From Chlorobaculum sp. 24CR (GTDB lineage Bacteria; Bacteroidota; Chlorobiia; Chlorobiales; Chlorobiaceae): DNA of 63,811 nucleotides. A program made the position numbers and the translations under genes. Shown here in pieces: positions 18,895 to 27,810 of this stretch (its first letter is position 1; the number at the start of each line of letters is the position of its first letter). Location: contig NZ_SDGU01000006.1 in NCBI RefSeq assembly GCF_004118635.1, positions 1 through 63,811 of the forward strand, given 5' to 3'. The notes under the pieces were generated by a model. The model did no database searches, was not told the DNA's origin, and saw only the letters and a program-made list of their open reading frames with translations.

Positions 18895-19146
18895 ATGCAA
18901 GACCCGTTTTCATCCATGGGCAAAATGCTCATTTTTCTCGGAGCATCCATCGCCGCCCTCGGCTTGCTGGTAATGCTCGTCCAGAAATCGGGTGGAAACG
19001 GTTGGTTCGGATGGTTCGGCAACCTGCCGCTCGACATCCGCATCGAAAAGGAGAATTTCCGCCTCTATTTTCCGCTCGGCAGCTCGATTGTACTCTCGAT
19101 CATCCTGAGCCTCGTCATTGGCTTTATCAACAAATTTTTCAGATAG
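18895..19146 (+). CDS. DUF2905-family small membrane protein
   Basis: An 83-residue protein with two membrane helices (residues 8-29 and 60-80) flanking the conserved block GNLPLDIRIEKENFRLYFPLGSS typical of DUF2905. Function is unknown. It lies 9 bp upstream of hisB on the same strand and is probably cotranscribed with it. Confidence 0.85.
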   Translation: MQDPFSSMGKMLIFLGASIAALGLLVMLVQKSGGNGWFGWFGNLPLDIRIEKENFRLYFPLGSSIVLSIILSLVIGFINKFFR

Positions 19147-19155
19147 CACTCATCC

Positions 19156-19758
19156 ATGACAGACACGACCTCAATGAACCCGCGCATCGCCTCGCACAGC
19201 CGCAAGACCGCTGAAACAGACATCTCCGCCACCGTCAATCTCGATGGATCGGGAGCCTCGTCCATCGACACCGGCGTAGCCTTTCTCGACCATATGCTCA
19301 CCAGCTTCAGCCGCCACTCCGGCATCGACGTGCAGCTCCGGTGCAGCGGCGACCTGGAGGTTGACGACCACCACACCGTCGAGGATGTGGCGCTGGTGCT
19401 CGGCAAGGCCATCGTGGAGGCGCTGGGCGAAAAGAGAGGCGTCGGGCGCTACGGCTGGGCGATCATTCCGATGGACGAGGCGCTGGCGCAGTGCTCGCTC
19501 GACCTCGGAGGCCGGAGCTACTGCGTTTTCCGGGCGGAGTTTTCGCGACCGGTGATTCAGGGACTTTCGACCGAAATGGTGGAGCACTTTTTCGTGTCGC
19601 TCTCGCGGACGATGAACGCGAACCTGCACCTCGCGGTGCTGGAGGGCAAAAACACGCACCACATCATCGAGGCGCTCTTCAAGTCACTCGCCTACGCGAT
19701 GAAACAGGCGGTGAAAATCGAAGGCGCGGAGATCAAATCGACCAAAGGCGTGATTTAA
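19156..19758 (+). CDS. hisB: Imidazoleglycerol-phosphate dehydratase
   Basis: A 200-residue monofunctional HisB, step six of histidine biosynthesis. The metal-binding motifs are [20 protein letters not shown] and [14 protein letters not shown], all intact, along with the FFVSLSR segment. The first 14 or so residues are a variable leader. No other his gene is nearby, so the pathway is dispersed. A strong terminator follows. Confidence 0.95.
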   Translation: MTDTTSMNPRIASHSRKTAETDISATVNLDGSGASSIDTGVAFLDHMLTSFSRHSGIDVQLRCSGDLEVDDHHTVEDVALVLGKAIVEALGEKRGVGRYGWAIIPMDEALAQCSLDLGGRSYCVFRAEFSRPVIQGLSTEMVEHFFVSLSRTMNANLHLAVLEGKNTHHIIEALFKSLAYAMKQAVKIEGAEIKSTKGVI

Positions 19759-19781
19759 GCGAGAGCACCAATAACAAAAAA

Positions 19782-19820
19782 AAGAAAGGCTGCCCGGTAT
19801 TTCCAGGCAGCCTTTCTTTT
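19782..19820. terminator. Bidirectional terminator between hisB and rny
   Basis: AAGAAAGGCTGCC pairs with GGCAGCCTTTCTT around a 12-base loop. A and T runs on either side suit termination of the convergent hisB and rny transcripts. A short GATCGGT...ACCGATC repeat-like inverted pair follows at 19825-19865. Confidence 0.88.
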
Positions 19821-19866
19821 TCAAGATCGGTCAGACTCGACTGATCCGTCCAATCCGACCGATCTT

Positions 19867-21441
19867 CTACTTCGCGAAGGCGACGGAGCGTTTTTCGCGC
19901 AAAATGGTCACCTTGATCTGGCCGGGGTACTGCGCCTCGGACTCGATCTTGCTGGCGATGTCGTGCGCGAGCACGTCGGCCTGTGAGTCGCTAACGTTGT
20001 CGCCTTCGACGATCACCCTGATTTCGCGGCCCGCTTGCAGGGCGTAGGTCTTGATGACGCCGGGGAAGGTTTTGGCGATCTCTTCGAGGCTTTCGAGCCG
20101 CTTGACGTTGCCCTCGGCAGTCACCGCGCCGCGAGCGCCCGGCCTTGAAAGCGAAATCACGTTAGCCGCATCGACCAGGTCGGCAATGGGCGACTCCTTC
20201 TCGACCTCGCCGTGATGGGCGGCGATTGCATTGAGCACCACCGGCGACATGTTGAATTTTTTCAGGAACTCCATGCCGGCCAGAGCGTGCGGCATTTCGG
20301 TTTCGGGCAGCACCAGACCGATGTCGTGCAACAAGCCGGCGCGCTTGGCCTGCCTGGCGTCGAGCTTCAGCTCGGCAGCCATCAAACCGGCCAGCATGGC
20401 CACTTCGCGACTGTGCTGCAAGAGGTTCTGGCCATAAACGGCGTGGAAGCGCATCCTGCCGATGAGGTTGACGATCTCGGCTGGCATGTCGGGAATCTGA
20501 AGCGACGAAATCGCCTCTTCGCCGGAGGACATGATGACATCCTCGATCTCTTTCTTCGCGTCCTGATAGGCTTTTTCGATGGCCACCGGATGGATGATGC
20601 CGTCAACGAGGAGCTTTTGCAGAGTGAGCTTGGCCATTTCGCGTCGGAGCGGATCGAAGCAGGAGAGAATGACCACCTCCGGAGTATCGTCAACGATGAT
20701 GTCAACGCCCGTCGCGTTTTCGAAGGCCTTGATGTTGCGTCCCTCGCGCCCGATAATGCGCCCTTTCAATTCGTCGCTCTGGATGTGCACCACCGAAAGA
20801 GCGCTCTCGGTAGCCTGCTCGAAGGAGATGCGCTGGATGGCCGTGAGCATGATCTTTTCGGCGATCCGGTCGGCCTTCTGCGAAGCCTCTTCGTGAATCT
20901 GGTGAACCGTCTCGGTCGCCTCCGCCCTGGCTTTGGCGATCATGTTGTCGATGAGCATCTGGCGGGCCTCTTCGGCGGTCAGGTTCGAGATGCTCTCAAG
21001 CCGCTGGTTCTGATCGAAGATCACCTTTTCAAGCTCGGTGGAGCGATTCTGCACATTCTCGGTCAAATGCTTCAGCTCAGCCTTCTGCTCCTGAAGCTTC
21101 TTTTCGGTCTCCTTGACCTCGCGCTGCTGATTGTTCAGCATCCCCTCTTTCTGGCGGATCTGCTTCTGGAGCTGGACGAACTTGTTGTTCTTGATCGTTA
21201 CCTCGCCGTCAAACTCCCGCTTGCGCTTTTTCCACTCCTGATTCACCTCGTTAACCTTCAGCTCCTTGTAGTCGTTAGCCTCTTTCTGGGCCTCCTGCAC
21301 GACCTGCACGGCGCGCTCCTCGGCTTCAAGCACCTTGGTGGTGCCGATACGCTCCAGAAAAAAACGGCCGATGTAAAAACCGACCCCGAAAAAGAGCACG
21401 GATGCCGCAATAATGAGAAACAGATTTATTACGATCCCCAT
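19867..21441 (-). CDS. rny: Ribonuclease Y
   Basis: A 524-residue membrane-anchored endoribonuclease initiating mRNA decay. It has an N-terminal membrane helix (residues 5-25), a long coiled coil (about 35-190), a KH domain with GRIIGREGRNIKAFE, and an HD domain (RAGLLHDIGLV...IAAHHGE). The start is the ATG at 21439-21441, preceded by AAAGGAGGTTTTTTA; an upstream in-frame ATG (21495) adds 18 residues and lacks a comparable site. It follows zapA and the 6S RNA on the same strand. Confidence 0.95.
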   Translation of the reverse strand: MGIVINLFLIIAASVLFFGVGFYIGRFFLERIGTTKVLEAEERAVQVVQEAQKEANDYKELKVNEVNQEWKKRKREFDGEVTIKNNKFVQLQKQIRQKEGMLNNQQREVKETEKKLQEQKAELKHLTENVQNRSTELEKVIFDQNQRLESISNLTAEEARQMLIDNMIAKARAEATETVHQIHEEASQKADRIAEKIMLTAIQRISFEQATESALSVVHIQSDELKGRIIGREGRNIKAFENATGVDIIVDDTPEVVILSCFDPLRREMAKLTLQKLLVDGIIHPVAIEKAYQDAKKEIEDVIMSSGEEAISSLQIPDMPAEIVNLIGRMRFHAVYGQNLLQHSREVAMLAGLMAAELKLDARQAKRAGLLHDIGLVLPETEMPHALAGMEFLKKFNMSPVVLNAIAAHHGEVEKESPIADLVDAANVISLSRPGARGAVTAEGNVKRLESLEEIAKTFPGVIKTYALQAGREIRVIVEGDNVSDSQADVLAHDIASKIESEAQYPGQIKVTILREKRSVAFAK

Positions 21442-21511
21442 TAAAAAACCTCCTTTTGACCGGCCAGACAGGGCCGATCCTTCAAAATTGAACAAAAAAA
21501 ACCCGCACCCT

Positions 21512-21708
21512 CAAGAGATGTGTAAGATTCAAGAACCCGTTCAATCACGGTGGGCGCCTCCTTCAGGTTTTTTGCTTCCAACGCGGCGCTCCGGAAAGCG
21601 CCAATGCCAGCGGTTCGTCACCGACAGGCAGCAAGGCCTGCAATCAAAATGAAGAGTTGGGCTCCCTGTTCTGTCCTGTTAGTTCTTTTACTTACAAAAC
21701 ACCTCTTG
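21512..21708 (-). ncRNA. ssrS: 6S RNA (ssrS)
   Basis: The zapA-rny spacer folds, on the minus strand, into a rod: CAAGAGGTGT (5') with ACATCTCTTG (3'), then GTAAG/CTTAC, AAGAAC/GTTCTT, and an inner CTTCA/TGAAG before apical hairpins GGCGCT/AGCGCC and CAGG/CCTG. GGCGCCCACC near the 3' side of the central region fits other 6S RNAs. A T-rich tail (AGGGTGCGGG followed by eight Ts) ends it. Position directly after zapA is the classic ssrS neighbourhood. 6S RNA binds housekeeping RNA polymerase holoenzyme and is used as template for product RNA. Exact ends are estimated. Confidence 0.78.
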
Positions 21709-21747
21709 CTGTGGTGCGGATATTTCGTCTGCTTTCAATGTAACGCT

Positions 21748-22017
21748 TTAGCGCAAATTCTGCTCGATAAATTCATTGATATGAGCCATTTTCTGCCTGA
21801 GCTGCGACAACTCCTCCTCCAGTTCGTTCTTTTTTTCAGCAAACTGCACCGCGGCCAGCACGGCCAGTTTTTTCGACTCCAGATCCGGAGCCTTGGCGGC
21901 GAAGCGCCTCATGACGCCATCAACCTCTTTTGCCGCTTTTCCGGTCAGTTCGCTGTTCTCTACCCGCAAAGGGTAGTTGTCGCCGTAAACATTGACGTTG
22001 ATCTTTTCCATGGACAT
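21748..22017 (-). CDS. zapA: Cell division protein ZapA
   Basis: An 89-residue FtsZ-ring stabiliser. It has the ZapA N-terminal domain (EKINVNVYGDNYPLRV), the helix with LAVLAAVQFAEKKNELEEEL, and a C-terminal coiled coil. Its ATG overlaps the upstream stop as TAATG, so it is coupled to the coiled-coil gene before it. An alternative start two codons in is possible. Confidence 0.9.
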   Translation of the reverse strand: MSMEKINVNVYGDNYPLRVENSELTGKAAKEVDGVMRRFAAKAPDLESKKLAVLAAVQFAEKKNELEEELSQLRQKMAHINEFIEQNLR

Positions 22018-22322
22018 TAAAATCCGGCTTTCTCTCCTCTCAGTTCTCTCTCGATTTTTTGCAGAATCATCACCAGTTTCTGTTTGATCTGGAGCCTGTC
22101 GGCGTAGGAGAATCCCTCGCCTGAAGCGCCCGGCGCCGTGACCTCTGCCCCTTCGGTGCCCGGCAACTTGAATGACCGCAATATGTTCTGGAGGCTTGAA
22201 ACCTCGGATTTCAACAACTCATTCTCTTTCCGGCATTCGGCGAGTTGCTCCACGAGCCGCCCCACATTCTGTTCGAGGCCCGCAAGCAACTGATGATCGT
22301 TATGCTCGTTTGCTGCATCCAT
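22017..22322 (-). CDS. Coiled-coil protein upstream of zapA (possible ZapB-like role)
   Basis: A 101-residue protein with a leucine/glutamate-rich coiled coil (residues 10-50, ENELLKSEVSSLQNIL), a Gly/Ala/Pro linker and a C-terminal amphipathic helix. I do not recognise a named family. Position between pheT and zapA with a 1-bp overlap into zapA suggests a division-linked partner; this is inference from context only. Confidence 0.8.
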   Translation of the reverse strand: MDAANEHNDHQLLAGLEQNVGRLVEQLAECRKENELLKSEVSSLQNILRSFKLPGTEGAEVTAPGASGEGFSYADRLQIKQKLVMILQKIERELRGEKAGF

Positions 22323-22336
22323 AAATCAGGATTGAA

Positions 22337-24760
22337 TCAAACTTGCCGAATTACCGCACCAAGTTCACTTCTGGCACTGTCACTCACCTTCGAGATGACG
22401 GCGTTGATCGCCTCCTCGTTCATGGTTCCCGACCTGTCCACAAGTTCGAGCGACAGCGCCACGCTTCTCGTTGAGGGTTCTCCCTCGGCCCGGTCAAACA
22501 CGTCAAAAACCCGCACCGACCTGACCAGTTGATCGCTCGCTTTGGCGAGATCGATCAAACGCTGCGCCGAAATATGACGGGGAAGCACGAATGAAAGGTC
22601 TCTTTCGACCATGGGAAACTTTGACGGCGGTTCATAGACCACGCCCGGCTCAAAACATCGCTCCAGCACCGTAACATCGAGTTCGGCCAGATACACATCC
22701 TGATCGAGACCAAAAGCATCGAGCACATCCTTGCTGACCTCTTGAACCGTACCCGCCTTCAGAACGGAACTTTTCCCGTTTTCCGTCGAGGTGATTTCAA
22801 TACCAATCGTGTGACCATTATAAATATTGAATGCTGATTTTTCAAGTAAATTCAGTTTTTCAAGCATCATCTCCACCGCGCCCCTGAGATCGTAAAAATC
22901 GACATTCTCATCTTTGCGGTTCCAGCTTCGGGGTTCGCGGCGGCCCGTCAGCACCATCGAGAGCAGCTCCTTTTCCGTGAATGCCGACAGCGGCTCCCCG
23001 CTCCGGCGTTCGCTCTCCGGCTGCTTCCCGAATCCACGACCCACCTCGAACAGTCGCAAATCGCGATTGCCGTGCCGGATGTTGTGCGCGGCGACCTTGA
23101 GCAATGACGGCGCGAGGTTCGGGCGCAGCACTTCGAGTTCTTCGCTGATCGGATTGAGCGCGCTGACCGCCATCTGGCTGAAGCGCTCCGCCTCGGACTT
23201 GCGGATCAGGGGGTTGGTGAGCGCCTCCCGGAAGTCCAGGCCAATCATGATGTTGCGCAGGTAGTCGGGAAAATATTCGGGCGTCTTGCGGCTGACCGGA
23301 TAGCTCGAAACCATCGCGGATGCCGGCTCCAGATTGTTGTATCCGTACAGGCGAGCAACCTCCTCGATCAGGTCGATCTCCTGTTCGATATCGACCCGGA
23401 ACGATGGCACCGAGAAGGCGATCTGGTCGGCGTCGGACGAGACGGCCCCCTGCGAGACCGCCTTGATGCAGATTTTTTCGAGCAGTCGCACCATATCGGA
23501 AGCGGCGATCGAACTGCCAAGCACCGCGTTGGCCCGCTTGGGCCGGAGCGAAACGATTCTCGGCGATTCAGGCATGGCGCCCCACGCCTCGGCGGAATCG
23601 ATCTTGCCGCCGGCGATTTCGAGAATCATGGCGATGGCATATTCGGCGGCCCGCTTGACGTTGCGCGGATCGACGCCGCGCTCGAAGCGGTAGGAGGAGT
23701 CGGTGGAGAGCTGGAGCTGCTTGGAGGTTTTGCGGATCGATGCCGGGTTGAAGTACGCGGCTTCGAGCAGGATGTCGGTAGTCTTGTCGGTGACGGCGGA
23801 GTACAAACCACCCATCACGCCGCCGATGGCCACTGGCTCGCGCACGTCGCAGATCGCCGCCATGCCAAGCTGGAGCTGGTACTGTTCGTTGTTGAGCGCC
23901 ATGAAGGAGCTGCTGGCGTCGCCGCGCACGACAATCCGGCTTCCGGCGAGCATATGCAGGTCGAAGGCGTGCAACGGCTGGCCGAACGAGTGCAGGATGT
24001 AGTTGGTGATATCGACGATATTGTTCTTCGGACGCAGGCCGATCTGCTCCAGCCGCCGGGCGAGCCAGCGCGGCGACGGCGCGACCGTCACCCCCTTGAT
24101 GACCGTAGCCGTGTAGTAGGGGCACGCCTCCTCGTCCTGCACCTCCACGAGTCCGCCGCCACGGGTGAACTCGATCACCGGCGCTTGCGGATAGACGATC
24201 TCGTGGCAGTCGGCCAACTCGCGGGCCACGCCGAGATGCGAGAGCGCGTCGGGGCGGTTCGGCGTCACAGCGATGTCGAGCACCGTATCGGCTTCCAGAT
24301 AATCGCCAAGCGGCTTGCCAACCTCGCACCCTTCGTCGAGCGCCATCACGCCGTCGTGGTCGTCGGACAGACCAAGTTCATCGGCGGCGCAAATCATGCC
24401 GGATGAGCGCTCTCCGCGAATCTTCGCCGGTTTGATAGTGAAGCTCTCGTCACCCGAAGTCAGCACCGCGCCGATGGTGGCGACCGGCACCGTCATGCCG
24501 GCCTCGACGTTCGGCGCGCCACAGACGATCTGCTGAAGCTCACCTGCACCGGTATCGACCATGCAGATGCGCAAGCGGTCGGCGTTGGGATGCGGGCGCA
24601 CCTCGGCAACCTTGCCGACGACCACCTTCTCGTCAGGCAATTTCTGCTCGAAGACCTCTTCGACTTCAAGACCGACAAAGGTCAGGTAATCGACAAGTTC
24701 TGCTGTTTCGGATGAAAAAGAAGGAATAAACTCTTTGAGCCAGTTGACGGAGATTTTCAT
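22337..24760 (-). CDS. pheT: Phenylalanine-tRNA ligase beta subunit
   Basis: An 807-residue PheT with all usual domains: the N-terminal tRNA-binding OB fold (residues about 40-150), B3/B4 editing domain (about 210-380), B5, catalytic-like core, and the C-terminal FDX-ACB anticodon-binding domain (SKFPMVERDLSFVLP). It forms the alpha2-beta2 synthetase with PheS, which is not adjacent here. Downstream lie the coiled-coil gene and zapA with a 14-bp gap, probably in one operon. Upstream is a tRNA cluster with its own terminator. Confidence 0.96.
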   Translation of the reverse strand: MKISVNWLKEFIPSFSSETAELVDYLTFVGLEVEEVFEQKLPDEKVVVGKVAEVRPHPNADRLRICMVDTGAGELQQIVCGAPNVEAGMTVPVATIGAVLTSGDESFTIKPAKIRGERSSGMICAADELGLSDDHDGVMALDEGCEVGKPLGDYLEADTVLDIAVTPNRPDALSHLGVARELADCHEIVYPQAPVIEFTRGGGLVEVQDEEACPYYTATVIKGVTVAPSPRWLARRLEQIGLRPKNNIVDITNYILHSFGQPLHAFDLHMLAGSRIVVRGDASSSFMALNNEQYQLQLGMAAICDVREPVAIGGVMGGLYSAVTDKTTDILLEAAYFNPASIRKTSKQLQLSTDSSYRFERGVDPRNVKRAAEYAIAMILEIAGGKIDSAEAWGAMPESPRIVSLRPKRANAVLGSSIAASDMVRLLEKICIKAVSQGAVSSDADQIAFSVPSFRVDIEQEIDLIEEVARLYGYNNLEPASAMVSSYPVSRKTPEYFPDYLRNIMIGLDFREALTNPLIRKSEAERFSQMAVSALNPISEELEVLRPNLAPSLLKVAAHNIRHGNRDLRLFEVGRGFGKQPESERRSGEPLSAFTEKELLSMVLTGRREPRSWNRKDENVDFYDLRGAVEMMLEKLNLLEKSAFNIYNGHTIGIEITSTENGKSSVLKAGTVQEVSKDVLDAFGLDQDVYLAELDVTVLERCFEPGVVYEPPSKFPMVERDLSFVLPRHISAQRLIDLAKASDQLVRSVRVFDVFDRAEGEPSTRSVALSLELVDRSGTMNEEAINAVISKVSDSARSELGAVIRQV

Positions 24761-24880
24761 GGGCGGGTATTAGTAGCAATGCATTCATGAAAAGCATCGG
24801 TGAAAATCGTCAGGAGCGCCGTGGAGGTGAAACCGCGCCATCGATTCGTTCGACAATGTTCAGGGATGCCCCAACCTAAT

Positions 24881-24914
24881 AAAAAAAGCTCTGAACCTGC
24901 AAGAGCACAGAGCT
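24881..24914 (-). terminator. Terminator of the tRNA cluster
   Basis: AGCTCTG (24887-24893) pairs with CAGAGCT (24908-24914). On the minus strand a T run follows (AAAAAA at 24881-24886). It lies between tRNA-Glu and pheT. Confidence 0.82.
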
Positions 24915-24973
24915 TGATAACCATCGTTATATCGAACTGCTTCAAAACCGGAAAGGCTACCGAAGCTGTAGTG

Positions 24974-25045
24974 TGACCCCAACGGGATTCGAACCCGTGC
25001 TACCACCTTGAAAGGGTGATGACCTAACCACTAGTCGATGGGGCC
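24974..25045 (-). tRNA. tRNA-Glu (TTC)
   Basis: Minus-strand cloverleaf with acceptor GGCCCCA/TGGGGTC, anticodon loop CTTTCAA (anticodon TTC), and T arm CGGGTTCGAATCCCG. CCA is not encoded. It is the last gene of a four-tRNA cluster. Confidence 0.94.
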
Positions 25046-25096
25046 AATCAATCAAAGAACGCTTCCCGAAAATCGCGGAAGCTCATTCAGAACCGG

Positions 25097-25171
25097 GGTG
25101 AATGAGGGGACTCGAACCCCCGACCTCCAGGGCCACAACCTGGCGCTCTAACCACCTGAGCTACAATCACC
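25097..25171 (-). tRNA. tRNA-His (GTG)
   Basis: Minus-strand cloverleaf with anticodon stem CCAGG/CCTGG, loop TTGTGGC (anticodon GTG), and T arm GGGGTTCGAGTCCCC. The extra G at -1, with a C discriminator, is typical of tRNA-His. One T-T mismatch lies in the acceptor stem. Confidence 0.92.
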
Positions 25172-25197
25172 ATGAAAAGCGAAAAATCCTCTTCCTG

Positions 25198-25270
<73 letters not shown>

Positions 25271-25292
25271 ATAATCCTGTCGCAGCTCTCCA

Positions 25293-25368
25293 TGGTCGGG
25301 GCACCGAGACTCGAACTCGGGACCTCCTGCTCCCAAAGCAGGCACGCTACCAGCTGCGCCATGCCCCG
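25293..25368 (-). tRNA. tRNA-Pro (TGG)
   Basis: Minus-strand cloverleaf with acceptor CGGGGCA/TGCCCCG, anticodon stem CCTGC/GCAGG, loop TTTGGGA (anticodon TGG), T arm CGAGTTCGAGTCTCG, and encoded CCA. It is the first gene of the cluster. Confidence 0.94.
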
Positions 25369-25476
25369 TCTTAACGGAAGGCTCATAATATACAGTCAGA
25401 AGCTGAAATCACCAAACAAATTTTTCAGAAATCCCGTTCAGATAAAAAAGGGGCAAAAAGAGCGGGATGCCGTGGA

Positions 25477-25887
25477 TCAAAGATCGAAACGATTGACAAT
25501 ATAATCGGTTACCAGACTCTTCAGCTCCTTGTGGCCAATCAATTCGAGGGCTTCCGAGGGCGTAACCAGCCGACGCTGGCGCACGCGCATCTCGTCCCAT
25601 CGATCGAGCACCGATTCGACTTCAAGCGGATAAACCGTCACCGAAAAGATGCCGGACGGGCGACGGTACGAGTAGGCGCCAATCTCTTCGTGGCGAACGT
25701 TGCCGATGACCCCGGCCTCCTCCCACGCCTCCTTGGCGGCGGATTCAGCGGGCGACATACCCTTTTCTATATACCCTTTGGGAATGATCCAGCGCCCGGA
25801 ACTGCGGGCGGTAATCAGCACAATCATGTCGCCGACAATCGGCAACACGCCTGACTGCTCTGAAATCTTTACCGTTCCGTTGGCCAT
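25477..25887 (-). CDS. NUDIX hydrolase
   Basis: A 136-residue NUDIX-fold protein, start MANGTVKISEQSG. The Nudix box reads KGYIEKGMSPAESAAKEAWE followed by EAGV, matching the pyrophosphatase consensus except that Met replaces the first Glu of GX5E. The catalytic KE...EEAGV part is intact. The context PKGYIEKG resembles DIPP/MutT-like members acting on polyphosphates or Ap4A; the substrate is unknown. It is monocistronic, upstream of the tRNA cluster. Confidence 0.88.
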   Translation of the reverse strand: MANGTVKISEQSGVLPIVGDMIVLITARSSGRWIIPKGYIEKGMSPAESAAKEAWEEAGVIGNVRHEEIGAYSYRRPSGIFSVTVYPLEVESVLDRWDEMRVRQRRLVTPSEALELIGHKELKSLVTDYIVNRFDL

Positions 25888-26185
25888 AGTGCCTGAAATG
25901 AAGATAAAGCATTACGTGAACCGGCTTTTCATAACAATTGCAGAAGAATGAGGCCGGGGTGTGCGAAAGATAAAGCATTTCAGCTTTTTTCAATGTCTAT
26001 TTCACCATGATGTGACAATGATCTTTTCCTGCGAAAAAAGCCAACAAACTTCGCCGCTCCCGATGAGTACGATTTTGTGCGGATCACCAGATGAAGAGGC
26101 ATTTCTCCGGGGTCCGGATGCTGATAAATTCCGTTGATTAAAGTAAATTGCCTCGCATATACCGTCAACCAAAATCGCCCCTGAC

Positions 26186-27163
26186 ATGAAAGCTATCATT
26201 CCCGTCGCCGGTGTCGGCAGCAGGCTTCGTCCTCATACCTTTTCCCAGCCGAAAGTTTTGCTCAACGTCGCAGGCAAGCCGATCATCGGCCACATCATGG
26301 ACAAGCTGATCGAATCGGGCATTGACGAAGCGATCATCATCGTCGGGTATCTGGGAAGCAAGATCGAGGAGTATCTCACCTCGCACTACTCGATCAAGCT
26401 GACCTTCGTCACGCAGGCCAATCAGCTCGGGCTGGCCCATGCGGTCAACATGTGCAGGCCGCATATTCTGGATGAGGAGCCGCTCTTCATCATCCTTGGC
26501 GACACCATTTTCGATGTCGATCTCAAGCCGGTGCTCGGCAGCGCCGTTTCGACGCTCGGCGTCAAGGAGGTCGAAGACCCGCGCCGCTTCGGTGTGGCTG
26601 TCACCGAGGGCGAGCGTATCGTAAGGCTCGTCGAAAAACCGGAAGAGCCGGTCAGCAATCTGGCGCTCGTCGGTCTCTACTTTCTGAAACGGGCTGAATC
26701 GCTGTTCAGCAGCATCGAACACGTCATCACCAATGACATCAGAACCAAAGGCGAATTCCAGCTTACCGACGCCTTGCAGCACATGATCGATCTCGGCGAA
26801 CCCTTCTCGACCTTTCCGGTGCAGGGGTGGTACGACTGCGGCAAGTCCGAAACGCTGCTCTCGACCAACGAGGTGCTCTTGCAGCAGAGCCATCAGGAGA
26901 AATCGCTGCCCGGCTGCATTATCAATCCACCGGTCTTCATCGCCGACAGCGCCACCGTCACCAACTCCATCATCGGCCCGAACGCCACCATTGCCGAGAA
27001 CGCCGTCGTCAGGGACTCCATTATCATGAACTCCATTATCGGGCAGAAGTCGCAGGTCAGCGACATCATGCTCGACCGGTCGATCGTCGGCAACAACGCC
27101 TTTGTTTCGGCGATGGGCCACGAGCTGAACATTGGCGACTATTCGGAAATCCGGATGGGCTGA
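26186..27163 (+). CDS. Sugar-phosphate nucleotidyltransferase with left-handed beta-helix tail
   Basis: A 325-residue GT-A-like nucleotidyltransferase. The N-terminal signature is MKAIIPVAGVGSRLRPHTFSQPK, with the catalytic/metal region LGDTIFD and VEKPEEP. The C-terminal 70 residues form hexapeptide-like repeats (NSIIGPNATIAENAVVRDSI). This layout fits the long RmlA/GlmU-like glucose-1-phosphate thymidylyl- or uridylyltransferases that feed polysaccharide synthesis. The exact nucleotide and sugar cannot be assigned. No glycan operon is adjacent. Confidence 0.88.
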   Translation: MKAIIPVAGVGSRLRPHTFSQPKVLLNVAGKPIIGHIMDKLIESGIDEAIIIVGYLGSKIEEYLTSHYSIKLTFVTQANQLGLAHAVNMCRPHILDEEPLFIILGDTIFDVDLKPVLGSAVSTLGVKEVEDPRRFGVAVTEGERIVRLVEKPEEPVSNLALVGLYFLKRAESLFSSIEHVITNDIRTKGEFQLTDALQHMIDLGEPFSTFPVQGWYDCGKSETLLSTNEVLLQQSHQEKSLPGCIINPPVFIADSATVTNSIIGPNATIAENAVVRDSIIMNSIIGQKSQVSDIMLDRSIVGNNAFVSAMGHELNIGDYSEIRMG

Positions 27164-27200
27164 ACGGATGGTTCGCGACCGGCTGGCGAGGGCTGGCCGG

Positions 27201-27713
27201 TCAGCTCATGAAAAGGTAGGGCTTCCACTCATCGGATATCGAGAGGTAGTGCTGGCGCATGAGGGTGATGTGGCTCGGTCTGCCCGGCTTGTTCAGTATG
27301 CCCATGCCCGCTTCGGGTGGCGTGCGGTTGCCCTTTTTCGTATTGCAAGGCTTGCAGGCTGTGGTGAGGTTCTCCCAACTCTCCTCGCCTCCGCGCGACT
27401 TCGGAATCACGTGATCGATGGTGAGATCGCTCTCCTTGCGTCCGCAGTACTGGCACCGGAACCCGTCGCGCCTGAAGATATTTTTCCGGCTCAGGATGGC
27501 GCTGCGGTACTCGACCCGCACGAACACGGTCAGGCGCACGATGCTCGGCAGCGGATAGCTCTCCGTCACCGTGCGGATGCGGTGTTCCGGATGGCTGGCG
27601 ACCATCATCGCCTTGCCGCAAAAAAGCAGCAGCACGGCGTTGCGGGCGTCACAGATGCTCAGCGGTTCGTAACTCGCATTGAGCACCAGAACTTTGGCTG
27701 TTTGCAGAAGCAT
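27201..27713 (-). CDS. HNH endonuclease family protein
   Basis: A 170-residue protein starting [20 protein letters not shown], the N-terminal block common to a widespread single-copy HNH family. The zinc/nuclease core is [20 protein letters not shown] followed by [13 protein letters not shown], with DH and N catalytic positions present. Its biological role is unknown; wide conservation suggests housekeeping rather than restriction. It lies convergent with the nucleotidyltransferase gene, 37 bp apart. Confidence 0.9.
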   Translation of the reverse strand: MLLQTAKVLVLNASYEPLSICDARNAVLLLFCGKAMMVASHPEHRIRTVTESYPLPSIVRLTVFVRVEYRSAILSRKNIFRRDGFRCQYCGRKESDLTIDHVIPKSRGGEESWENLTTACKPCNTKKGNRTPPEAGMGILNKPGRPSHITLMRQHYLSISDEWKPYLFMS

Positions 27714-27810
27714 GGTTGTTTCCGTATGCCGGACATTGCCGGTTTTCAGACCTCCCTTTCAGTTATTCTCTCTTGAATTGACGGCCAAGTTGACGGTCGG
27801 GGCTTGAGCT

